64,000 nucleotides of DNA, taken from the NCBI RefSeq assembly GCF_008369115.1, contig NZ_VOAZ01000002.1, positions 124,001 through 188,000 of the forward strand. The letters run 5' to 3'. Positions 44,028 to 55,800 of this stretch are shown here, one piece after another; the first letter of the stretch is position 1; every line of letters begins with the position of its first letter. Below the pieces are notes generated by a model. It made no database searches. It was not told where the DNA came from and saw only the letters and a program-made list of their open reading frames with translations. The DNA is from Psychrobacter sp. ANT_WB68 (GTDB lineage: Bacteria; Pseudomonadota; Gammaproteobacteria; Pseudomonadales; Moraxellaceae). Both the position numbers and the translations under genes were made by a program.

Positions 44028-45380
44028 ATGGCTATTAATAAACAAGAACATGCTCAGTGGAGCTCAAGTTTTGGCTTCGTACTGGCAGCAGTAGGCTCGG
44101 CAGTTGGTTTGGGAAATATTTGGAAGTTCCCTTATATGGTAGGTGAGAGCGGGGGTTCAGCTTTCGTTATCGCTTATCTATTTTGTATTGCTTTGGTTGG
44201 TTTTCCAGTCTTGGTTGCTGAGTGGCTTATCGGTCGCCGTGGTCAAAAGAATCCTATTAATACGTTCAAAGATGTTGCGGCAAGTGAAGGCAAGTCAAGC
44301 AGCTGGGGCATTGTTGGCGCAACCGGTATCTTAGGTGGTTTCTTAATACTTTCTTTTTATAGTGTTATCGGTGGTTGGGCGCTGAACTATATTACTAAAG
44401 TTGGCACGGGCAGTTTTGCTGGTCAAAATAGTGACTCTGTTGCGGCAACCTTTGATGCGATGCTAGCGTCGGCTGGTACGTTGACGATTTGGCACACGGT
44501 ATTCATGGTCATCACCGCGCTTATTGTCGGCATCGGTGTAACACGCGGTATTGAAAACGCTGCTAAAATCATGATGCCATTGTTGGGTGTGATTTTATTT
44601 GTCATCGTTGGTTACAACGTGATCAATGGTGGTTTTGGTGAAGCGGTTAGCTATTTATTTGCGCCTGATTTGAGCAAATTGACCGTTGATGTGATGCTAG
44701 CTGCATTGGGTCATGCATTCTTTACGTTATCTATTGGTATGGGCATCATGGTCGCTTACGGCTCGTACCTAGGTCGTGAAGTAAACTTGTTAAAAACAGC
44801 TCGTACCGTGGTTATCTTAGATACGGTAATTGCTTTAGCAGCTGGTTTAGCGATTTTCCCAATCATCTTTAATAACGGTCTTGATCCTGCATCAGGTCCT
44901 GGTCTGATCTTTGTAAGCTTACCAATCGCGTTTGGTAGCATGGCGGGCGGCGCTATTATCGGTACGTTATTCTTCTTATTGATTACCTTTGCTGCTGTGA
45001 CGTCATCGATATCACTACTAGAGCCAAGTGTTGAGTTTCTAGAAGAGCGTACGCCAATGAACCGTACAATGTCTACTATTGCAGCAAGCTCTATTATTTG
45101 GTTGTTGGGCGTTGCAGCGCTATTGTCGTTCAACCTATGGAGCGACTTTACTATCATGGGTAACGGTATATTTGATGCGCTAGATAAAGTTACCAGTAAG
45201 TTCTTATTGCCGTTGACCGGTCTTGCAGGCATTGTCTTCTTTGCTTGGAAAATGGATCAAAGTAGCATTCAGCAAGAGCTTAATTTATCAAATGGCACTT
45301 TGCAGATTTGGCAAATCGTCACTAAATTTGTGGCACCAATCGCGATTATCGTGGTATTTGTGGCGGCATTGGTAGGCTAA
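44028..45380 (+). CDS. Sodium-dependent transporter, NSS family
   Basis: Sodium-coupled symporter of the neurotransmitter:sodium symporter family (LeuT-fold), probably for an amino acid. 450 residues with about eleven membrane segments. The segment FVLAAVGSAVGLGNIWKFPY holds the unwound TM1 sodium and substrate site. GGSAFVIAYLFCIALVGFP (TM2) and FFTLSIGMGIMVAYGSYLG (TM6) are typical. The ATG at 44028 is chosen because GAGGAAGG lies 4 bases ahead; a TTG at 44007 is less likely. The substrate is not deducible from sequence alone. Confidence 0.92.
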   Translation: MAINKQEHAQWSSSFGFVLAAVGSAVGLGNIWKFPYMVGESGGSAFVIAYLFCIALVGFPVLVAEWLIGRRGQKNPINTFKDVAASEGKSSSWGIVGATGILGGFLILSFYSVIGGWALNYITKVGTGSFAGQNSDSVAATFDAMLASAGTLTIWHTVFMVITALIVGIGVTRGIENAAKIMMPLLGVILFVIVGYNVINGGFGEAVSYLFAPDLSKLTVDVMLAALGHAFFTLSIGMGIMVAYGSYLGREVNLLKTARTVVILDTVIALAAGLAIFPIIFNNGLDPASGPGLIFVSLPIAFGSMAGGAIIGTLFFLLITFAAVTSSISLLEPSVEFLEERTPMNRTMSTIAASSIIWLLGVAALLSFNLWSDFTIMGNGIFDALDKVTSKFLLPLTGLAGIVFFAWKMDQSSIQQELNLSNGTLQIWQIVTKFVAPIAIIVVFVAALVG

Positions 45381-45414
45381 TTATTGATAGTTAGTTTATT
45401 AAAATTTGGCGAAT

Positions 45415-45450
45415 AAAAAAGGCTTAAGATGAATCTTAAGCCTTTTTTTT
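45415..45450. terminator. Bidirectional terminator between the NSS transporter and tgt
   Basis: AAAAAAGGCTTAAGAT pairs with ATCTTAAGCCTTTTTT, with T-runs on both strands, between two convergent genes. Confidence 0.9.
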
Positions 45451-45488
45451 ATCTATTATATTTGCCTTCAAAGAATGACGGCTATTAA

Positions 45489-46688
<1,200 letters not shown>

Positions 46689-46906
46689 TTAGGCATTTTT
46701 TTGGACACTGATATTTATAGCACAGCCCATTCAAATAAACAGCAGTGACAGCTATTAAATAGCCTACGTAAAATAATTCTATGCTTGAAAACTTATTTTT
46801 TTTGATACCACGGTATAACCAAAAGACACAGACATCTTAGCCAAATCGTTGCTAAAGTAGAAAGGTGACTACTGCAAAAATACTTTTTGCACGGCGGAGA
46901 GATAAT

Positions 46907-47602
46907 ATGAGCAAAGCAAAGGACTTATTATCGAGTAGTTTCTTATTAAGTGGCGTGTTATTAACCAGTACCTTATTGCTATCAGGAGCAGCTATGGCGA
47001 CCGAAGAGCCGAAATATACCGTATTGTCGCAAACTAAAGACTTTGAGTTGCGTCGTTATGAAGCACAATTGGTGGCGCAGACTTGGGTGTCTGGTGACCA
47101 AAATGCGGCTAGTCGTGCAGGGTTTAAGATACTAGCGGACTATATCTTTGGTAATAATATGGCGCCCAGTGGGGAGAGTAGCAAGATTAGTATGACAGCG
47201 CCTGTAGCCATGCAATTTGAAGCACAGCAAACTGAAAATAAAAATAGGGGTAATGAGTCGCAAAAAATCGCTATGACAGCACCAGTTAGCATGCAAGAGA
47301 AAAATGGTAAATGGCGCGTGCAATTTACCATGCCAAGCCAATACAGCATGCAGACGCTACCCAAACCAAATAATTCAAATATCAAGATTGTTGAAGTGCC
47401 AGCGCAGACTTATGGCGTTATTAAGTTTTCAGGGGTGGCTGGTACTGAAAAAGTCGCTGCTAAAACCATAGAGTTACAATCTTGGATGCAGGCGCAAAAA
47501 TTAACCATAATAGGCAGCCCTGAACTGGCACGTTATAATCCACCTTGGACACTGCCGTTTATGCGCCGTAATGAAGTGATGATTGCCTATCAGCCCAAAT
47601 AA
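46907..47602 (+). CDS. SOUL-family haem-binding protein, exported
   Basis: 231 residues. A signal peptide runs to SGAAMA. The mature part is one SOUL domain: EPKYTVLSQTKDFELRRYE, AGFKILADYIFGNN, KISMTAPV repeated as KIAMTAPV, and FTMPSQYSMQTLPKP. SOUL proteins bind haem or are structurally related; the bacterial role is not settled, and haem-ligand residues cannot be assigned here. The ATG at 46907 is chosen because GGCGGAGAG lies ahead; a GTG at 46865 is in frame but would bury the signal peptide. It is probably periplasmic. Confidence 0.88.
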   Translation: MSKAKDLLSSSFLLSGVLLTSTLLLSGAAMATEEPKYTVLSQTKDFELRRYEAQLVAQTWVSGDQNAASRAGFKILADYIFGNNMAPSGESSKISMTAPVAMQFEAQQTENKNRGNESQKIAMTAPVSMQEKNGKWRVQFTMPSQYSMQTLPKPNNSNIKIVEVPAQTYGVIKFSGVAGTEKVAAKTIELQSWMQAQKLTIIGSPELARYNPPWTLPFMRRNEVMIAYQPK

Positions 47603-47707
47603 CGCCAACACCAAGAGATATGATTGGCTGTACCCAACTCGCTTAGATTACTAGGTAATTGCCCTGCTTTTCCTTGCTACTCAAATTTTTAGAAATGGTA
47701 TACCCAT

Positions 47708-47737
47708 AAAAAAAGACAGTAATCACTGTCTTTTTTT
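47708..47737. terminator. Bidirectional terminator between the SOUL gene and asd
   Basis: AAAAAAAGACAGT and ACTGTCTTTTTTT form a perfect stem around AATC. T-runs lie on both strands between convergent genes. Confidence 0.9.
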
Positions 47738-47759
47738 ATTTAAAATCAAACCAGTTAAT

Positions 47760-48893
47760 TTAGCTATTTTGCTCGCGGATGATATTGAGCATGCGGCGTA
47801 ATGGTTCGGCTGCACCCCATAGCAACTGGTCACCAACGGTAAATGCGCCTAGATATTCAGGTCCCATATTCAGCTTACGCAGGCGACCCAAAGCAACGGT
47901 TAAGGTACCGGTTACTGCCACTGGCGTCAGACGGTTCATAGTAGCTTCTTTATCGTCTTCTACCACGTCCAACCATTCATTACCACTATTCTTCAATGCC
48001 GCTTCGATTTCTTCTAGCGGAATGTCTTTTTTGAGCTTAATCGTTAAGCCTTGTGCATGACAGCGCATGGCGCCAACGCGGACACACATGCCATCGATAG
48101 CAATCTTATCCACTTCAGAGTTACCAAGAATTTTATTGGTTTCAACGCCGCCTTTCCATTCTTCACGAGACTGCTTATTCTCTAATTGAGAGTCAATGTA
48201 AGGAATCAAGCTACCGGCTAATGGCACGCCAAAATACTGTTTAGGGAAATCGTTTGAGCGCTGAGTTTGAGCGATTTTCTTATCAATTTCAAGAATGGCG
48301 CTGGCAGGATTGGCAAGCTCATCTTTAACGGCATCATGTAGCACACCCATGCCTTCGATTAACTCGCGCATGTTGTTGGCACCAGAACCACTGGCTGCTT
48401 GATAAGTCATGGCGCTGACCCATTCGACCCAACCTTTATTGAACAGCTCACCAATCGCCATGAGCATGAGTGACACCGTACAGTTGCCACCGATAAAGTC
48501 TTTTTTACCCTCAGCAAGTGCGCTATCAATAACATTGCGGTTAACCGGGTCTAGAATGATAATGCTGTCATCTTCCATGCGCAAGGTGCTTGCTGCATCA
48601 ATCCAGTAGCCAGTCCAACCACTATCACGCAATGGCTGATGTACCTTTGAAGTATAGTCACCACCTTGACAGGTGATAATCACATCACAAGCGGCAAGAG
48701 CGTCAATATCATGAGCATCTTTTAGTTGGCTAGTCTTAATACCATCAAAGCTTGGTGCGTCGCCACCTGCATTGCTGGTTGAAAAAAACACTGGTGTGAT
48801 ACTGTCGAAGTCTTTTTCTTCACGCATACGTTGTATCAATACAGACCCGACCATACCGCGCCAGCCTACCAAGCCTACTGTTAAATTACTCAT
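47760..48893 (-). CDS. asd: Aspartate-semialdehyde dehydrogenase
   Basis: Reduces aspartyl phosphate to aspartate semialdehyde, the branch point to lysine, diaminopimelate, methionine and threonine. 377 residues; the long gammaproteobacterial form. NADPH-binding start [18 protein letters not shown]. Catalytic Cys138 in [12 protein letters not shown]. Substrate-binding stretches [17 protein letters not shown] and [12 protein letters not shown] are present. AAGGA precedes the ATG. No leu or other biosynthetic genes adjoin it. Confidence 0.98.
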   Translation of the reverse strand: MSNLTVGLVGWRGMVGSVLIQRMREEKDFDSITPVFFSTSNAGGDAPSFDGIKTSQLKDAHDIDALAACDVIITCQGGDYTSKVHQPLRDSGWTGYWIDAASTLRMEDDSIIILDPVNRNVIDSALAEGKKDFIGGNCTVSLMLMAIGELFNKGWVEWVSAMTYQAASGSGANNMRELIEGMGVLHDAVKDELANPASAILEIDKKIAQTQRSNDFPKQYFGVPLAGSLIPYIDSQLENKQSREEWKGGVETNKILGNSEVDKIAIDGMCVRVGAMRCHAQGLTIKLKKDIPLEEIEAALKNSGNEWLDVVEDDKEATMNRLTPVAVTGTLTVALGRLRKLNMGPEYLGAFTVGDQLLWGAAEPLRRMLNIIREQNS

Positions 48894-49505
48894 GAAACTT
48901 AATCCTTTTTACAATAAATTGTTGCATCGCCAACCAATAACAATGCCGTGAATGGCCTCAAAAAGCAAGGTTTTTTAGAGGGTTTTCCGTGTTTTATAAA
49001 CACTGTGTATTATGTTCACTATCATGTGGGGTAATATTTATGAATATAATTCCGCTATGACGGGTTATTTATTATGAAGCAGACTGTTTATGAAACTTAT
49101 TATTTATGAAAGTGGTGGTTTATTCGTGGCAGTTTATCAAGGGTGTCGACTCACCTTAAACGTAAATCAAGCTTATTGAAATGGATTTATAAAGATATAT
49201 TGGTCACTTTCTGAATAAATTCGAGTTACCAGCAAGAGGAACGTTTATTAATATTTTGCAATCGTTTAAAGATATCAAGATTGTAATTTTTTATAGTTGC
49301 TAGCGCTTAATTAATTTTCAACAGTAGGCGTTGGTGTCATGAAATGCTAGAGTAAGCAGCTATTGCTCAACGCGATATCAAAGTTTTGGATATGTGTAGT
49401 TTAGATAGCAACCATATTCGAATCATTCACTGTCAATTAGTACAAATAGTCAATGAATACAATCATTGGCTTAACTATTCATTTAAGAAACGGTCGATAC
49501 ACATT
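48894..49505. other. Gap without a recognised gene (asd to EEP gene)
   Basis: About 610 bases of AT-rich sequence. I see no tRNA, terminator or strong promoter. A cluster of four TTATGAA words lies at about 49040-49110. In-frame TTG/ATG codons at 49386 and 49392 could extend the next gene by 38-40 residues. Confidence 0.5.
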
Positions 49506-50624
49506 ATGGATTTCTCCCTATTATATTATGGCGCACAGTGGTTAGCGGGGCTAATCGTATTTGTCACCATTTGGGGCTGGCTGCCACTTGATCACTGGTG
49601 GGTGCGCGGTGTTGAGTTCCCACGTATCCAAATCATGATACTTGGCATTGCGGCTTGGCTTGGTATGTTGATATTTTGGTCAGACTGGCAGCTTGGACAG
49701 TGGCTGTTATTTATAGTTTTGAGCATCAGTTTAGCATTTCAACTTAGAATGGTCTTGCCCTACACCAAACTGTGGAAAAAAGAAGTAAAAAATGCCAAAA
49801 ACAAGCCAAAGGGGCAGGCTCATCAACTCAAGATTATGGTCTCAAATGTATTGACGCCTAATGATGAGACTCAAAAACTGGTGGACTTGGTAAAAGAAAA
49901 ACAGCCTGATATCTTAATTACCCTAGAAACAGATGAGAAATGGGAGAAAGCTCTCAATCAAATTGAAGCAGATTATCCTTATACGGTAAAAGTTCCATTA
50001 GACAATCTGTATGGGATGCACCTGTATTCCAAGCTTGAGCTGATAGATCCTGAAGTTAAGTACTTAATTATTGATGACATACCTTCTATTCATACGCAGA
50101 TGCGCTTACAGGGCGGCCAAGTTGTTTGGCTGTACTGCTTACACCCGATGCCACCAAGTCCAACGGAAGCCGATAAATCTACGACTCGCGATGCCGAATT
50201 GCTGATGGTTGGAAAGCATATTAAAGAGAATCAGCAAACAGCTATATTGGCGGGTGATCTAAATGATGTTGCTTGGTCAAAAACCACTCGTCGCTTTCAG
50301 CGTATATCAGGCTTGCTAGATCCGCGTATCGGGCGGCATTTTATTAACACCTTTCATGTTAAGTACCCATTTTTACGCTGGGCATTAGACCATATTTTCC
50401 ATAGTGCTTGCTTTACCGTAGTCGATATCAAGCGTATGCCTTCTATTGGCTCCGATCACTTTCCGGTGATGACGACATTGCAATATGAGCCAGAACAGGC
50501 AAGTAAACAAGAAAGCAACGCGCCTACTGAGCAACCAGCAGACATCAAAGAGGCAAAAAATACAATCGAAGCGGGCAAAAAAGAGGGCTGCAAAGTATCA
50601 AAAGAACACGCAGAAGTAGAATAG
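49506..50624 (+). CDS. Membrane-anchored endonuclease/exonuclease/phosphatase-fold protein
   Basis: 372 residues from the ATG at 49506. The first about 90 form three hydrophobic segments (WLAGLIVFVTIWGWL, MILGIAAWLGMLIFW, WLLFIVLSISLAF). The catalytic EEP domain follows: metal residues in VSNVLTPND and TLETDEKW, AGDLNDVAWS, and the terminal GSDHFPV. The tail is a charged Glu/Lys/Ala stretch. The family includes phosphodiesterases, nucleases and lipid phosphatases; the membrane anchor suggests a lipid-linked or periplasmic substrate. Upstream in-frame starts at 49386/49392 are possible. Confidence 0.82.
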   Translation: MDFSLLYYGAQWLAGLIVFVTIWGWLPLDHWWVRGVEFPRIQIMILGIAAWLGMLIFWSDWQLGQWLLFIVLSISLAFQLRMVLPYTKLWKKEVKNAKNKPKGQAHQLKIMVSNVLTPNDETQKLVDLVKEKQPDILITLETDEKWEKALNQIEADYPYTVKVPLDNLYGMHLYSKLELIDPEVKYLIIDDIPSIHTQMRLQGGQVVWLYCLHPMPPSPTEADKSTTRDAELLMVGKHIKENQQTAILAGDLNDVAWSKTTRRFQRISGLLDPRIGRHFINTFHVKYPFLRWALDHIFHSACFTVVDIKRMPSIGSDHFPVMTTLQYEPEQASKQESNAPTEQPADIKEAKNTIEAGKKEGCKVSKEHAEVE

Positions 50625-50684
50625 AAAAGCGATTGTTAGATAGATGGTTTAGGTGTTTTTATAAAGTGCTTGTAACACGCGATT

Positions 50685-50940
50685 GAGACGTAAGCAAATG
50701 CTTACGCTAAATAAGGTCATTAGCCTCTAGTCGTCTCTCATTAATTGGCCTAGAATACAATCATCAACACAAGGATACGCAAGGATGCAGTGTTGAGACA
50801 GTATCAATAAAAGCACAGGTCAGCCCGCTGTCTTATAGAGTACTGTTAATGACTTAGGATGAGTCAGCATGGAAGAGATAATAACAACAATATGAAACGC
50901 CATAGCCCCGAACCCATCGCCCTAGGTTCGGGGCTTTTCT
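50685..50940 (+). ncRNA. Candidate structured non-coding transcript
   Basis: No ORF of note. GAGACG (50685-50690) can pair with CGTCTC (50732-50737) around an inner hairpin CGTAAGCA-AA-TGCTTACG. Weak -10-like TAGAAT/TACAAT words lie at 50751-50761. The stretch ends in a strong terminator at 50904-50939. It is about 280 bases beyond the preceding plus-strand stop, so the terminator may belong to an independent RNA. Not matched to any known family. Confidence 0.25.
50904..50939 (+). terminator. Strong plus-strand terminator
   Basis: AGCCCCGAACC pairs with GGTTCGGGGCT (11 perfect base pairs) across ten bases and is followed by TTTTC. It is far from the preceding gene's stop. Confidence 0.8.
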
Positions 50941-51126
50941 TTGTTTATAATTCTTATTGCTATTTAAAAATCATTTGCAACAGCCAATGAAAGCGTGAGC
51001 AATGAAGTATGGTAAAAAGTAAATATATAATAGTTCTAAAGATTTTTGATAGGCTAGTGTTTTTATTAAAAACATAGAGTAAAGCTTATTTCATGGAATC
51101 TTATGTTTTTAATTAATCGTTCAGAT

Positions 51127-51157
51127 AAAAAAAGAGCACATGCATCGGCACATACCC
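51127..51157 (-). terminator. surA terminator
   Basis: On the minus strand GGGTATGTGC pairs with GCATGTGCTC through G-T-tolerant pairing across loop CGAT, followed by seven T residues, 48 bases past surA. Confidence 0.75.
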
Positions 51158-51204
51158 TTTTTTTATAAAATATTTTAGCGAATAAATAGTTACCTAAGTA
51201 ACAA

Positions 51205-52614
51205 CTAGCCAAGTATCTGAATATAAGCGCCTGCACGTAGTTCTTGTAGCCAGTCTTCCTTGGCTTGGGGGGCAAGACGCTGATATAGGGCTTGACGTGC
51301 CATATTACGACGATACTCATCGCTGACATCTTGTTCACGCTTACCTTCGACTTTCAAGATATGCCAACCAAACTGAGTTTTGAATGGCGCGGAATAGTCA
51401 CCGACAGCGGTATTCTTCATCATCACTTCAAATGGTCCGACCATTTCTTCTTGACCAACCCAATCCAAATCACCACCACGTCCTGCTGAGCCGGGATCGT
51501 CTGAATAAGTCGATGCTAAGCTAGAAAAATCAGCACCATTACGTAGTTGATCATAGAGATCATTGATTTTTTGTTCAGCAAGGGCATCCGTTTGCAACTC
51601 ATCAACTTTGACTAAGATATGACGCGTATGCCATTGCGGCACTAGCATGGTATCACTAGATTTTTTATCAGCCAGTTTAATGATATCAATCCCTTCAGGG
51701 GTTATTAGTGGGGCACTTACTGCGCCGACTTCAAGTTTGGTGATTTCGGTTGCAAGTTCGGTCGGTAAGGCTGCCGCTTTATGGAAGCCCATATCGCCAC
51801 CTTGCAACTGAATAGGATAGCTGCCTTGACTTGCTGCGATAGCTTCTGTTACATCAACATTTGGTGCTTGTAATCGTGTACGCAGACGCTGCGCGACTTT
51901 TAACGCCTCATCACGCTGGGCTTCTGACAATCGGCTGTAGTCATCCATATAGGGAATACGAACGTGGACGGTTTGATATTCGCTTTGGCTTAAGCGCTTG
52001 GCTTCAGGGGATGCCAAAAATGCATCGATATCTTGTTCGCTAATGCGCACGCGACTAGATATTTGACGTTGTTGCAAGGCTTGAATAGCCGCATCTTCGA
52101 TTAATTGCGCGCGTAGGGTGGCGTAGCTACCCGGTTTTGCAGCATCTAAACGTTGTTGCAAAGCAGCAATGCTATTAAGGCCTTCCGCTTGTGCAATTTG
52201 AGCCAAGCGTTGATTAATGGCTGCTTCATCAGCATTTAAACCGACGCGTTTGACCATTGATAGCTGTAATTCACGCAAGATAAGGGCGTTTAATACTTCA
52301 GACTGTAGCTGTGCTGAATTGGCAATCGGTTCACCCGCTGCTTGAGCACGCGCTTGAGTCTGCGCCATAGCAGCGATTAAATCACTTTTTAAGATAGCAT
52401 TTTCATTGACCAATGCAATGATGCCGTCTGTACTATTGGCAGGCGTCAAACGGGTCACGCTGTTTTGCTCAGCTGCGACATTTGCTTGAGTGGTTTGTGC
52501 TTTTGCAGGCTTAACGGTTGCTGCTTGCGCGCTCACGCTCAGGGCAATAGCGCCAGTCACGCTCATGGAAAGCAATACCGCTCGGCTAGTTTGACGTAAA
52601 GAAAAAAATCTCAT
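51205..52614 (-). CDS. surA: Periplasmic chaperone and peptidyl-prolyl isomerase SurA
   Basis: Escorts unfolded outer-membrane proteins to BamA in the periplasm. 469 residues from the ATG at 52614, chosen because GAGGAG lies just ahead and the signal peptide then starts MRFFSLRQTSRAVLL and ends SVSAQA; the open frame extends to 52716. An N-terminal SurA domain is followed by two parvulin domains. The second is canonical (TRHILVKVDEL, GGDLDWVGQ, FGWHILKVEGKR); the first is degenerate (VHVRIPYMDDYS). It lies downstream of lptD on the same strand, in the conserved lptD-surA order. Confidence 0.93.
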   Translation of the reverse strand: MRFFSLRQTSRAVLLSMSVTGAIALSVSAQAATVKPAKAQTTQANVAAEQNSVTRLTPANSTDGIIALVNENAILKSDLIAAMAQTQARAQAAGEPIANSAQLQSEVLNALILRELQLSMVKRVGLNADEAAINQRLAQIAQAEGLNSIAALQQRLDAAKPGSYATLRAQLIEDAAIQALQQRQISSRVRISEQDIDAFLASPEAKRLSQSEYQTVHVRIPYMDDYSRLSEAQRDEALKVAQRLRTRLQAPNVDVTEAIAASQGSYPIQLQGGDMGFHKAAALPTELATEITKLEVGAVSAPLITPEGIDIIKLADKKSSDTMLVPQWHTRHILVKVDELQTDALAEQKINDLYDQLRNGADFSSLASTYSDDPGSAGRGGDLDWVGQEEMVGPFEVMMKNTAVGDYSAPFKTQFGWHILKVEGKREQDVSDEYRRNMARQALYQRLAPQAKEDWLQELRAGAYIQILG

Positions 52615-52805
52615 GATGCTCCTCATCAATGTCATTGCATCGGATGGTAATCGGTTAAGCCTATTGACGATACTCTTGATACTCAAGTAGCGGCTAAGGT
52701 TGTCTATAATATACAAACAATGTTTTAGAATGTTATATCACAAATGATAGTCTATAAATAACGCCATCAATCATACGTTAATCTAAACGTATAGACGACG
52801 TTTTA

Positions 52806-55800
52806 TTAATCCTTCCATGCGTTTTGAACGGGCTCAAATCCTAGGACTTTGTCAGAAAGTAAGCGCGTTAAACGACTGCTACCGCTACCAAGACCGTTGA
52901 GTCTGATTTCTGCCATAATCGCTTGCGTGGGTTTGTCTTTGATATTTAAGTCATTATAGTAACGACGACCGTAAACTGCAAAACCAAAACAGCAATCCTC
53001 ATAATCGACACCAACTAATGAATCAAGCATCTTATCACGATTATAATCATACTGACCTTGCGCCAATACGCGCCAGTTATTATTAATAGGGAACACCGCT
53101 GATGCGGTAAATGCTGACAATGGTAATTGGTCAGTGTTTTCATCACGCATACGCTTCACAAAACCGACGTTAAATAAGCTGTTATCAGACGGCTGATAAC
53201 GTAGCTCGGTAGTGATGTAGTTTAAATCATAATCATTGGTAAGGGCGCCACTCATATCGACCCAGACGTTGTTATAGGGCTGAGTACTGGTATCCCATAC
53301 CAATCCTGACGAAGATGACGTCAGTACGGGTTTTTCATCGTCAAGGGTCACGCGTCCGTCGTCGAGATAAAACTGCTCTGCAATGCTACCATCAAAACGT
53401 GTCACACCCGTTGCATCGATGTAACGATAATTAATACCCGGTGTAAAGGCATGCAAATCTTGCAGACGGTCGTGCCCTAGGAACCAGCTGTCCGAAAAAA
53501 GCTGCTCATAGTTGATAGAGGCAATACGAGTATTAAAGTTAGGAATCTGGTTTTGATCTTGATAAGGCGAGTAAGTGTACTTTAAGCGTGGACTCAATAA
53601 GCGATAACCGCCCAAAGTATCGTCAAATGCACCAAAAGGTGAGCCTGCTTGATAAAAATGTAAGCCTGCGTCAATACTGGCTTGTGGTACAAATACCGAT
53701 TGGCTACCATCGTCTTTGTTCAGATCATTATCCGCTAAACTGTCTTCGTCATAAGACGTATACAGATGCTGTAAGCTGAGCTTGGGCTTGATATAGCCCC
53801 AAGATTTTTCCATTGGGTAAACGGCGCTGAGTTTGTTATAAATCCGCGTACCACTTTTTTCGCTTTCAGAACCGTCATCGATGGACTTTTTAAAATAAGC
53901 GGTGTCACTTACACCCGTGATATCAAAGCTCTTGGCCCATGGTAAACGATAATCAAGTTTGAGCTGTGGTAGGCGCGAGTAAGGCTTATCTTTATCTTGT
54001 AAGGGCTGCCCATTATTGGTAATGGCATCTAGCGTCTGGAAAGTTTCAACTTTTAGCTCACCATTGACATAGTCATTATAATAATTCACTCGAGCACGGC
54101 GAGGTAGGTTTAAGGTGTTGTCTGATAAACCTAAGGTATCAAAGTCGTTCAGATAATCGGCATCGGATACATAGCTATATTTTGCATCGCCACTTAAGCG
54201 AGGAATGCTTTTAGATGACCAATAATGATCATAAAATAAGCTGCTGCGATCTTCACCGTCATACTTTTTATCATTAGGCAGATATGAGCCGTTAAAAATA
54301 CCTTCGCCATACTCTTCAGTCAAATAGCGAAACTCACCTGAGAGCATCGGGTTACGGTTGGTATAGACATGGGTATTAAGGGTTGCATCATAGTTGGGTG
54401 CTAAATTAAAGTAATAAGGTACATCAACTTCAAGACCGCTTTCGCTACTGATGCTAGCGCTGGGCAGTAAAAATCCGCTACTGCGTCGACTGTCTATAGG
54501 AAAGTTAAAATAGGGCAAATAGAATACCGGCACATCGGCAATACGGAAAGTCGTATTATAAGCTTCGCCGCGACCCGTTTCGGTATCTAAGTCGATACTT
54601 TTGGCATCAAACTGCCATTTACGATTGGTGGGCGGGCAGGTGCTGAACATGACTTCATCAAGCTCATATTGTGTCTCATTGGGGCGATTTAAGCGCTTAG
54701 CATAACCGTGTGCTTGTAGCTCTACGCTAGCAAAAGCCACGTCGTTGGCGGTTGATTGCCCCGTTTCTGTATTATAGTTTAAGCTGTCCGCGACACCGAT
54801 GAGGCCACCTTTTGAGGCTTTATCAGTGAGGCTGGTTTTATTCTCTTGAACATTGCTAGCTTGTGATGAAATACCAGATGGGTTGCCATTCGTAGTGGCT
54901 TGATCGGTAAACATCACTTTACCTTGCGCGGCTGCCACGCCGGTGGCCAAGTCTAATACAATTTTGTCTGCTTCGATATGTTGGGTACCTTGGTCCACAA
55001 TGACGTTACCAGATAGTTCGGCATAATCGACATTATCATAGTAACCATAATCCGACTCTGCGAATAGCGGCGCTTGGTTATTAGGAATGCCAGTTAGGTT
55101 AGGTGCTGGTTGACCGTTGCTCGCACCTGTCTCATTGACAGCTCGTTGATAATTGGGGTTTTTCTTTGGGTAGACCCATTGACCTTCACAGCGTTGGGCG
55201 CTATCGACGCTATTTGGCAGGAGCTTTAAGTCATTACCTACTGCTGGAATGGTTTGCATGGTAAATGTATTTTGAACATCGCCTTGGCTAGTATTTACTA
55301 CATTATTATTAATACTGCTATTTAACTTTGAAGGCTCAGTATCAGGCGTTAATTCGTAAAATTCTGCCAAGCGCCTGAGACTTTCTTGAATACTTTCATC
55401 ACTGTCATTAACTTGGCGGTCGTTGGCTTTAGTCTCAACTGTGCTGCTATTATTTACTGGCGCAGCGGTGTCATTTTTACTATTACCATTTGCACTATTA
55501 ATGTCACTACTGTCATTAATTTCCGTAATATCTACAGTGCTATTATCTAGAGTGTCACCATTAGTCAAAACAGGATTATTCACCGCTGTATTATTAACTT
55601 CAGCTGCTATATTTGCTGTTTGCTCATTGGTTTTGTCAAATCGGGTATTTTTAGAGCCGGTATTTTGCTTATCATCGCTTGGATAACTGATGTCTTGACT
55701 GAGGTTGCTATTAATGTTGTTATTGGCGTCAGTAGCGACCTTCGAGGTATAGGCGCTCGCACTGTCGACGGCTAACGGCTCAGTCATCTGCGCATCAGTA

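Noticed and set aside
44756..45232. 158-residue minus-strand ORF
   Set aside because: Antisense to the NSS transporter; no domain, and composition follows the complement of membrane-segment codons.
50685..50940. 6S RNA, tmRNA, RNase P RNA or SRP RNA
   Set aside because: None of the conserved core sequences of these RNAs is visible in the region.
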